A DNA stretch of 64,000 bases, taken from the NCBI GenBank assembly GCA_965533275.1, contig CBESWG010000001.1, positions 124,001 through 188,000 of the forward strand, read 5' to 3'. Under the pieces are notes generated by a model. It was given only the letters and a program-made list of their open reading frames with translations, made no database searches and was not told the origin of the DNA. Positions within the stretch are counted from its first letter, which is position 1; every line of letters starts with the position of its first letter. Below are positions 8,722 to 15,589 of the stretch, piece after piece. The stretch is from JAUXEH01 sp965533275. Its GTDB lineage: Bacteria > Acidobacteriota > Aminicenantia > Aminicenantales > Aminicenantaceae. The translations under genes were made by a program, and so were the position numbers.

Positions 8722-9366
8722 ATGACAAAGAAGATCGAAACGGAACAAGACATCCAGGAAGGGCAGGAACGGGATATTGAGATCGAATTCCTTACGGATA
8801 CAGCCAAGGGCGCCAAAAAAAAGGGCACAGCCTCAACAGCTAAAAAGGCTGTGGCGGACAAGGCCCTGAAGGCCAAACTGAAAAAAAAAGAGGAAGAGCT
8901 CAAGGAATTAAAGAAGGCCCAAGAGGATCTAAGAGACGAATTCCTTAGGCTTGCCGCAGAGAAAGACAACCTGCGCAAAAGGTTGGAACGGGAGAAGAAC
9001 GACTATTTCCAATTCGCTTTGAGCGACGTGCTCAAAGAATTTCTGGCTGTGCTGGACAACTTCGAGAGGGCGCTGGAGAGCGAGAAAGGAGAGGGGGGCG
9101 AAAGCCTGCGTGAGGGCATCGAGATGATCTACAAGCAGTATCTGGACCTGCTAAAGAAACAGGGAGTCCACCCCATCATCAACGAGGATTCCGTGTTCGA
9201 TCCTCGCATACAGCAAGCCTTCATGACCGAGGAATCCGATGAGATCGAGGAACCCACGGTGGGCGAGGAATTCCAGAGAGGGTATATGCATCATGACCGC
9301 CTGTTGAGGCCCGCCCTGGTCAAGGTCCTGCTCCCTAAAAAAGCAGAGGAGCAAGAAAAAGAATGA
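8722..9366 (+). CDS. grpE: nucleotide exchange factor GrpE
   Basis: GrpE releases ADP from DnaK. The 214-residue product has a long charged N-terminal part very rich in Lys and Glu (about residues 25-85), predicted to form the paired helical stalk. The GrpE signature follows: DNLRKRLEREKNDYFQF, VLDNFERAL, GIEMIYKQ, FDPRIQQAF and GYMHHDRLLRPALVKV. The start is taken as the ATG at 8722, five bases after TAGGAG, rather than the GTG at 8716. Its 3' end overlaps dnaK by 4 bp (ATGA), indicating translational coupling. Confidence 0.94.
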   Translation: MTKKIETEQDIQEGQERDIEIEFLTDTAKGAKKKGTASTAKKAVADKALKAKLKKKEEELKELKKAQEDLRDEFLRLAAEKDNLRKRLEREKNDYFQFALSDVLKEFLAVLDNFERALESEKGEGGESLREGIEMIYKQYLDLLKKQGVHPIINEDSVFDPRIQQAFMTEESDEIEEPTVGEEFQRGYMHHDRLLRPALVKVLLPKKAEEQEKE

Positions 9367-10949
9367 GCCATGTAATCGGAATCGATCTGGGAACCACATA
9401 CTCCTGTGTTGCCTACCTGGAAGGCGGAGAACCGAGGGTCATCCCCAATCTCGAGGGCCTGCCAACGACCCCATCCGTGGTGAGTTTCACTCAAAGCGGG
9501 GAAGAGCTTGTCGGGAACTTGGCCCTTCGTCAGGCCATCACCAACCCATCCAACACGGTGTCGGCAATAAAGCGCCTTCTGGGTAAGAAATTCGATTCTC
9601 CCGAAGTCCAGGATGTGATGCTGAAGATCCCATATATCCTTTCTGCGGCGCAGAACGGAGATGTGACGGTCCAGATCGAGGACCGGGACATCACTCCACA
9701 GGAGATCTCGGCCAAGATCCTTGCGTATCTCAAGAAATGCGCTGAGGCCTATTTCGGAGCTTCCGTTACTCAGGCTGTGATCACGGTCCCTGCCCACTTC
9801 GATGACCACCAACGCCAGGCAACCAAAGACGCAGCCAGGATCGCTGGGCTCGATGTCATGCGCGTGATCAATGAACCGACCTCTGCCAGCCTGGCCTATG
9901 GATTGGACAAAAAGATAAACCAGACCATTGCGGTATATGATATCGGAGGCGGTACTTTCGACATCACGCTGATGGAGATCAACGACGGCATTTTCCATGC
10001 CCTTGCGACGAACGGCAACACGTTCCTGGGCGGAGAGGATTTCGACAACCGGATCGTGGACTGGGTGACTGAGGACTTCCGCAGCGAGCACTCTGTCGAC
10101 CTTGGGAAAGACAAACTTGCCCGGCAGAGGATCAAGGAGGCAGCAGAAAAAGCCAAGCGCGAGCTATCCTTCACGATCGAGAGCGAGATCAATCTGCCCT
10201 TCATCTGCACCGACGATTCCGCCTCCAAGCACATCCAGAAGAACCTGACCAGGAAAAAGCTGGAGGAGCTAACGGGGGATCTTATCGAGAAGACCTTCCC
10301 CTTCATCGAACAGGCTCTGACAGATGCCGGATTAGGACCGGACCGGATCGACGAGATCATTCTGGTCGGAGGCCAATCACGCATGCCGTTGATCAAAAAG
10401 AAGATCGCGGAATTCTTCCAAAAAGAGCCCGTGGAGCACCTCAATCCGGATGAGATCGTTGCTATGGGAGCCTGCATCCAGTCATCCATCCTGCAGGGAG
10501 ACATGACAGACCTCGTTGTCCTGCTGGATGTCACGCCTCTCTCATTGGGCATCGAAACGGAGAATGGACGGTTTACTAAGATCATCGAAAAAAACACCAC
10601 CATACCGACAAAAAAAGCCATGGCTTTCACCACCGTAGAGGCGAATCAACGGCGCGTCCGTGTGCACGTGCTCCAGGGCGAAGACGATTTTGCCGAAAAC
10701 AACATCTCGCTTGCCGTCTTCGACCTGGTGGGGATCGCGCTGGCACCGGCCGGAGTCCCCCAGATCGATGTTAGTTTCGAGATCGATGCGGATGGGCTGG
10801 TCCGGGTGTTAGCCAGCGATATGTCAACTGGGAGAAGCCAGAACATCGAGGTCAAATCCTCCTCAGGCCTGTCGCATGAGGAAGTCAACAAGATAATAAA
10901 GAGATCAGAGGAAGTGGAAGAAGAGGCTGACATCGATGAGCAAGCGTGA
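9363..10949 (+). CDS. dnaK: Hsp70 chaperone DnaK lacking the C-terminal helical lid
   Basis: The 528-residue protein has a complete nucleotide-binding domain: IDLGTTYSCVA, the VITVPAHFDDHQRQATKDAA stretch, DIGGGTFDI and ILVGGQSRMP. The interdomain linker (about residue 380, DLVVLLDVTPLSLG) and a beta substrate-binding domain follow. It ends just after SSGLSHEEVNKIIKRSEEVE, which is the first lid helix. Typical DnaK continues for another 90-110 residues, with an alpha lid and an acidic EEVD-like or disordered tail. There is no frameshift that restores a lid: dnaJ starts 14 bp before this stop. Such a protein should still hydrolyse ATP and bind peptides but hold them less tightly. It is flanked by grpE and dnaJ, so it is the operon's own Hsp70. 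A second full-length dnaK may exist elsewhere. Confidence 0.93.
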   Translation: MSHVIGIDLGTTYSCVAYLEGGEPRVIPNLEGLPTTPSVVSFTQSGEELVGNLALRQAITNPSNTVSAIKRLLGKKFDSPEVQDVMLKIPYILSAAQNGDVTVQIEDRDITPQEISAKILAYLKKCAEAYFGASVTQAVITVPAHFDDHQRQATKDAARIAGLDVMRVINEPTSASLAYGLDKKINQTIAVYDIGGGTFDITLMEINDGIFHALATNGNTFLGGEDFDNRIVDWVTEDFRSEHSVDLGKDKLARQRIKEAAEKAKRELSFTIESEINLPFICTDDSASKHIQKNLTRKKLEELTGDLIEKTFPFIEQALTDAGLGPDRIDEIILVGGQSRMPLIKKKIAEFFQKEPVEHLNPDEIVAMGACIQSSILQGDMTDLVVLLDVTPLSLGIETENGRFTKIIEKNTTIPTKKAMAFTTVEANQRRVRVHVLQGEDDFAENNISLAVFDLVGIALAPAGVPQIDVSFEIDADGLVRVLASDMSTGRSQNIEVKSSSGLSHEEVNKIIKRSEEVEEEADIDEQA

Positions 10950-12069
10950 CGCCTATGAGGTCCTAGGCGTCTCCCGTGATGCCGCCCCCGAAGAGATCAA
11001 GAAGGCCTACCGGAAATCGGCCATGCAGTTCCATCCGGACAGGAATCCTGGAGATGCAGAGGCCGAAGAAAATTTTAAGGAAGCGGCCGAGGCATACAGC
11101 GTCCTGGCGGATCCAGAGAAACGCGCCACCTATGATCGATTTGGCTATGACGGCTTGAGGGGAGAGGGTTTCAACGGCTTCTCTGGATTCAACTCGACGG
11201 TCTTCTCTGATTTCGAGGATATCCTGGGCGATTTTTTCGGTTTCGGCCTGGGAGACCTCTTCGGAGGGAGGACGCGGCGCAGGCCCGGTCAGCCCTCTCA
11301 AGGACGGGACCTGCTCCTGGATGTGGATATCACACTGGATGAGGCGGCATCCGGTGTACAAAGAGAGCTCAAGATCAATCGGTCCAAGCACTGCCCTGAA
11401 TGCAGGGGAACAGGACTGAAGCCCGGTACCCAGAGAGCCACTTGCCCTCAATGCCAGGGGAGGGGGCAGGTCCGATATCAGCAAGGATTCTTTGCCGTGG
11501 CCCGCCCCTGCTCCCAGTGCAGTGGCTCCGGTCAGATCATCACTTCGCCTTGCGAGCACTGCCAGGGGAGGGGAAAAGAAAAGGAAAAAAAGACCCTTAC
11601 GATCACCGTCCCGCCCGGCGTTGACACGGGGATGAGGTTGCGAGTGGAGGGGGAAGGAGACGCCGGTGACTATGGGGGGCGCTCAGGAGATCTCTATGTG
11701 GCCATACGTGTGAGACCGCATAAATATTTTGAACGGGAACACGACAATCTGTTCTGTCAGGCATCCATCTCATTTCCCAGGGCGGCCGTGGGAACCAAGA
11801 TCGAAATCGGTACTTTCGGGGGCGAAGAGACTCTGGATGTGCCATCGGGAACCCAGTCTGGTGAGGTACTTAAACTCAAGGGGAAAGGGCTCCGGAATGT
11901 GAACAACCACAGGCGGGGCGACTTGTTCGTCCGGATCAATGTGGAGACACCTCGGAACATGTCCAGGAAGGAGAAACAGATAATCCGGTCTTTTGCGGAA
12001 GCCAGGGGCGAGGACCTGGATTCCGTCGAGAAAGATACCATCAGCAAACTAAAGAAAGTGTCTCAGTGA
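10936..12069 (+). CDS. dnaJ: co-chaperone DnaJ
   Basis: The 377-residue protein is a full type I Hsp40. It has a J-domain with the HPD motif (MQFHPDRNPGD, about residue 33), a Gly/Phe-rich linker (GFNGFSGFNSTVFSDF) and four CxxCxGxG zinc repeats between about residues 155 and 215. The last repeats read CSQCSGSG and CEHCQGRG. Two C-terminal beta domains follow. It stimulates DnaK ATPase and delivers substrates. It overlaps dnaK by 14 bp. Confidence 0.95.
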   Translation: MSKRDAYEVLGVSRDAAPEEIKKAYRKSAMQFHPDRNPGDAEAEENFKEAAEAYSVLADPEKRATYDRFGYDGLRGEGFNGFSGFNSTVFSDFEDILGDFFGFGLGDLFGGRTRRRPGQPSQGRDLLLDVDITLDEAASGVQRELKINRSKHCPECRGTGLKPGTQRATCPQCQGRGQVRYQQGFFAVARPCSQCSGSGQIITSPCEHCQGRGKEKEKKTLTITVPPGVDTGMRLRVEGEGDAGDYGGRSGDLYVAIRVRPHKYFEREHDNLFCQASISFPRAAVGTKIEIGTFGGEETLDVPSGTQSGEVLKLKGKGLRNVNNHRRGDLFVRINVETPRNMSRKEKQIIRSFAEARGEDLDSVEKDTISKLKKVSQ

Positions 12070-12079
12070 AATCAGCGTA

Positions 12080-12388
12080 GTGACGTCCAACCGATTTTTT
12101 GTACGAAAAAACCAGATCCGGTCCTCCGAGGTATCACTCGAAGGAGAGGAACACCATCACCTGAGCCGAGTAGCCAGGATCAAGCCTCCCGACCGCGTGT
12201 GGCTGTTTGACGAAGAGGGCGGCAATTACCTAGTGATCCTGGTGGGGCCGGAAGGAGGCTGGACAAACGGGGAGGCAAAAGATATATTGGGGCGTGGCTT
12301 TAAGGCTGTGTCTCTGGGAGAGACTATCCTGAGGGCCGAGACGGCTGCGATCTGCAGCTTGGCAATCTTGAATCAATTCTGGGAATGA
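12080..12388 (+). pseudogene. rsmE: internally deleted rsmE (16S rRNA m3U1498 methyltransferase)
   Basis: The 102-residue frame joins two separate parts of RsmE. Residues 1-50 match the N-terminal PUA-like domain (NRFFVRKNQI, EEHHHLSRVARIKPPDRVWLFDEEG). Residues 53-102 match the C-terminal SPOUT knot (LVGPEGGWTNGEAKDIL, VSLGETILRAETAAICSLAIL). The 130-145 residues normally between them, including most of the methyltransferase domain, are absent without a frameshift. RsmE is normally about 240 residues, so this product cannot form a complete catalytic domain. The GTG start at 12080 follows dnaJ by 10 bp. An assembly deletion is the alternative explanation. Confidence 0.75.
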
Positions 12389-12392
12389 AAGC

Positions 12393-13343
12393 ATGTTTCT
12401 GGCCGGACAAAAAGTAGGAAAGTATCAGGTCCTCCGCTCTCTGGGCAGTGGGGGATTTGGGGCCGTATTCCTGGCCAAAGACACATGGCTCAACATCCTG
12501 GTTGCGATCAAAGTTCCCCATAAACAGACCATCGAACTCTTCAAGCTTCTCAAAGAACCTCGGCTGCAGGCAGCCCTCGATCATCCTAATATTGTCCGCA
12601 TGATCTCAGCGGAGAAAGAGAATAAGATATTTTTTATGGTCATGGAGTACATAAAGGGCCGTTCCCTGGAGAAGGTCCTGGATGAACAAAAAACCCTGTC
12701 ATGTGCTCAGGCAACCGAATACATCTTGCAGATGGTCTCTGCGGTGAGCCACGCTCATGCAAGTAAGATCGTTCACCGGGATCTCAGGCCCTCCAACATC
12801 ATGATCGCGGACGAAGACGGCCGGGTCAAGATCACGGATTTCGGGACTTCGGTCTGGCTGAACAACGTGCCCTATGCGTCCACACGCATCGGATCGCCTC
12901 CTTATATGGCACCGGAACAGTTCCAGGGAAAGGCAACCTTCTGCTCAGATATCTATTCCATTGGTTGCGTATTTTATGAAATGCTGATCGGGCGTCCTCC
13001 CATCTTCGATCCCGATCCCTTCAAGATCCTGGAAAAGGCCAAACAGGGCAAGATCACTCCCCCTCGTCTGAAGAACACGAATATCCCCAAGGAGATCGAC
13101 CGGATCATAATGCACTGCTTGTCAGCCAGTGTCGAGAACAGATATCAGACTCCGGAGGAGATCGTCAGAGAGCTCTCTCGTTTTAAGGGTACGGACTCCA
13201 AGAAATCTGAGATCGAGGATATACGGCGCCGCATACAGGCAAGGGACAGCCGTGAAACTCAGCGGTGTTGGAACTGCCGAAAATCCCTCCCCTATAAAGC
13301 CACACAGTGTCCCTACTGCGGGGAAAAGGTCGAGATCCACTAA
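12393..13343 (+). CDS. serine/threonine protein kinase with C-terminal zinc ribbon
   Basis: This 316-residue Hanks-type kinase has a Gly-rich loop (LGSGGFGAVFLAKD), the ATP lysine at residue 40 (VAIK) and the catalytic loop HRDLRPSN with Asp about residue 130. DFG is at about 149, followed by the APEQF segment. The kinase core ends near residue 265. A short linker leads to a C-terminal zinc ribbon, CWNCRKSLPYKATQCPYCG, with two CxxC pairs. No membrane segment or PASTA domain is seen, so it is a soluble cytosolic kinase. It lies 4 bp after the rsmE remnant and 17 bp before ilvE, so it is probably part of the chaperone transcript. Its substrate is unknown. Confidence 0.9.
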   Translation: MFLAGQKVGKYQVLRSLGSGGFGAVFLAKDTWLNILVAIKVPHKQTIELFKLLKEPRLQAALDHPNIVRMISAEKENKIFFMVMEYIKGRSLEKVLDEQKTLSCAQATEYILQMVSAVSHAHASKIVHRDLRPSNIMIADEDGRVKITDFGTSVWLNNVPYASTRIGSPPYMAPEQFQGKATFCSDIYSIGCVFYEMLIGRPPIFDPDPFKILEKAKQGKITPPRLKNTNIPKEIDRIIMHCLSASVENRYQTPEEIVRELSRFKGTDSKKSEIEDIRRRIQARDSRETQRCWNCRKSLPYKATQCPYCGEKVEIH

Positions 13344-13360
13344 AATCCAAAGGAGAGCGC

Positions 13361-14326
13361 ATGAGTGCCTTCAACGAAAGTCTGAAAGTTTGGAAGAACG
13401 GCAAGATCATCCCTTGGAATGATGCCAGGATCCATCTGGCCTCTCACGTTATACACTACGGGAGCTCGATCTTCGAAGGCTTTCGGGCTTATCAAAATTC
13501 TCAAGGCACAGCCATTTTTCGCCTCCAGGACCATACGCGCCGCATGTTCAACTCCGCCAAAATATACCGGATGGAGATCCCGTTCAGCCAGGACGAGTTC
13601 AACCAGGCTATAATCCAGACCGTCCAGGTCAATGGATTCCGGGAATGTTACATCCGCCCGATCGTATTTCGGGGCTACGGCACCCTGGGAGTGGATCCCT
13701 TCCCCAATCCTGTGGAGTGCGCGGTCCTGGTCTGGGAGTGGGGGAAATACCTCGGAGAGGATTCCCAGGAAAAGGGGGTGGATGTCAAGGTGTCCACCTG
13801 GCGCCGTATGGCTCCGGATACACTCCCGGCTCTGGCCAAAGCGGGCGCCAACTACATGAACTCTCAGCTTATCAAGATGGAAGCGAAAATCGAGGGCTAC
13901 GCGGAAGGGATCGCGCTGAACACCCATGGGGAGGTCAGCGAAGGCAGCGGTGAAAACCTGTTTCTCGTTCAGGATGGCTGCCTCTGGACGCCTCCACTTT
14001 CCACTTCGATCCTGCCGGGTATTACAAGGGATTCGATTCTCAAGCTTGCTCGTGAACTCGGGATCAATGTGCGTGAAGAAATCATCCCGCGGGAGATGCT
14101 CTACATAGCGGATGAGGTGTTTTTCACGGGTTCTGCTGTTGAGGTTACCCCTGTCCGGAGCATCGACAGGATCGAGATCGGAGCGGGGGGCCGGGGGCCG
14201 ATCACCAAGCTGTTGCAGGATGCGTTCTTCGATACCATCGCAGGAACCCGGGCGGATGATCACGGCTGGCTTTCCTATATAGATCATCAGCCCACCTCCC
14301 AACCTATAGAGTCCCTGCCCGACTAA
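13361..14326 (+). CDS. ilvE: branched-chain amino acid aminotransferase
   Basis: This 321-residue fold-type IV PLP enzyme transfers the amino group between Leu/Ile/Val and 2-oxoglutarate. It opens with VWKNGKIIPWNDARIHLASHVIHYGSSIFEGFRAY, cut here to the key part HYGSSIFEGFRAY, as in group I IlvE. The PLP lysine lies in the ALAKAGANYMNSQL region, and the cofactor-binding GEVSEGSGENLFLV and the later FFTGSAVEVTPV motifs are present. The start at 13361 follows an AAGGAGAG ribosome site; upstream in-frame codons belong to the kinase overlap and are rejected. Confidence 0.93.
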   Translation: MSAFNESLKVWKNGKIIPWNDARIHLASHVIHYGSSIFEGFRAYQNSQGTAIFRLQDHTRRMFNSAKIYRMEIPFSQDEFNQAIIQTVQVNGFRECYIRPIVFRGYGTLGVDPFPNPVECAVLVWEWGKYLGEDSQEKGVDVKVSTWRRMAPDTLPALAKAGANYMNSQLIKMEAKIEGYAEGIALNTHGEVSEGSGENLFLVQDGCLWTPPLSTSILPGITRDSILKLARELGINVREEIIPREMLYIADEVFFTGSAVEVTPVRSIDRIEIGAGGRGPITKLLQDAFFDTIAGTRADDHGWLSYIDHQPTSQPIESLPD

Positions 14327-14428
14327 ATGTTTTCCCCGGGGACATGCATCTTCACGGGGCAAAAAAGGAACTGACAAAAGCGATAAAAAAGTCTAAGCTT
14401 AGCAGAGAAAGAAAATACGGAGGGAACC

Positions 14429-15589
14429 ATGGATATTGATGAACTCTTAAAGATCGCCATCGAGAGCGACGCTTCTGATCTCCATGTCAAAGCCGGCAAT
14501 TATCCTCTTATGCGTGTGCACGGCAAACTACAGGCCCTGTCCAATTTTCCACGCTTGAGCAATGAGAATACCAGGGAACTGGTTGATCAGATCACAAACG
14601 ATTTCCAGAAGGAATCCTTGAAAAAGGATATGGACCTGGATCTCGCATATAGCCTGGCAGGATTCGGACGTTTTCGCGGGAGCATCTATCAGCAGAGGGG
14701 CACAATGGCTCTTGTGCTCCGGATCATCCCACTCGAGGTCATGACAATCAGGGAACTGCTGCTGCCGGAGACACTGGAAACCATCGCCATGGAGCAGCGT
14801 GGCCTGGTGCTGGTCACCGGAACCACGGGTTCCGGAAAAAGCACCACCCTTGCCGCCATGATCAATCATATCAATGAGAGCCGCACGGAGAACATCATCA
14901 CCATCGAAGATCCGATCGAATACCTCCATCGAGACAAGCAGAGCAACATCAGCCAGCGGGAAGTGGGCATGGATGTGAAATCATTCACCCGTGGACTCCG
15001 GGCCTCTTTGCGTGAAGATCCCGACATCATCCTGGTTGGAGAGATGAGAGACCTCGATACCATCGAAACGGCCCTACTGGCAGCCGAAACCGGCCACATG
15101 GTGCTGAGCACCCTGCACACGACGGATGCGCCGGAGACCATCAACCGCATCATCTCGGTGTTTGCTCCCCACCACCAGCGTCAGGTCCGTCTGCAGCTTT
15201 CCAGTATCTTGAAGGCGGTAGTGTCCATGCGCCTGATCCCCCGAAAGGAAGGAGGAGGGCGGGTGCCCGCGGTCGAAGTCATGATCAACACACCTTATAT
15301 CGCCGAATGCATCCGTGATCGAGACAAGACTGTCTTGATCCGGGATGCCATCGCTTCGGGCGTATCCCAGTATGGGATGCAGACCTTCGACCAGTCGATC
15401 TATCAGCTCTACAAGGACGGTTACATTTCCTATGAACAGGGCCTGCGGTACTCCTCGAGCCCTGACAATTTCAAGCTCCGTGTGATGGGGATCCGGTCGA
15501 CTCTCGATGTCGCACTGGAGGACATGGAGAAGGAAATGGGCAAGATCGAGCGGGAAGAGCAGTCACCAAACAAATTCGACGACGAATAG
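14429..15589 (+). CDS. pilT: twitching motility ATPase PilT
   Basis: The 386-residue protein is a type IV pilus retraction ATPase. It has an N-terminal PAS-like part (ASDLHVKAGNYPLMRVHG) and Walker A GTTGSGKST at about residues 131-139. The Asp box is in ITIEDPIEYLH and Walker B is DIILVGEMRDLDTIETAL. The His box is LSTLHTTDA. AIRNLIRE-like residues are replaced by AIASGVSQYGMQTFDQ. Other pilus genes are not in this window. Its stop codon is directly followed by the alaS start. Confidence 0.94.
   Translation: MDIDELLKIAIESDASDLHVKAGNYPLMRVHGKLQALSNFPRLSNENTRELVDQITNDFQKESLKKDMDLDLAYSLAGFGRFRGSIYQQRGTMALVLRIIPLEVMTIRELLLPETLETIAMEQRGLVLVTGTTGSGKSTTLAAMINHINESRTENIITIEDPIEYLHRDKQSNISQREVGMDVKSFTRGLRASLREDPDIILVGEMRDLDTIETALLAAETGHMVLSTLHTTDAPETINRIISVFAPHHQRQVRLQLSSILKAVVSMRLIPRKEGGGRVPAVEVMINTPYIAECIRDRDKTVLIRDAIASGVSQYGMQTFDQSIYQLYKDGYISYEQGLRYSSSPDNFKLRVMGIRSTLDVALEDMEKEMGKIEREEQSPNKFDDE

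Noticed and set aside
10900..10960. Frameshift as the cause of the short DnaK
   Set aside because: The other frames after the stop contain dnaJ, not lid sequence, so a simple frameshift cannot restore the missing part.
13340..14377. 345-codon minus-strand open frame opposite ilvE
   Set aside because: It overlaps a well-supported gene across its whole length and shows no domain.
14391..14402. CTAAGCTTAG palindrome before pilT
   Set aside because: Short palindromes of this length are expected by chance in 64 kb and there is no supporting context.
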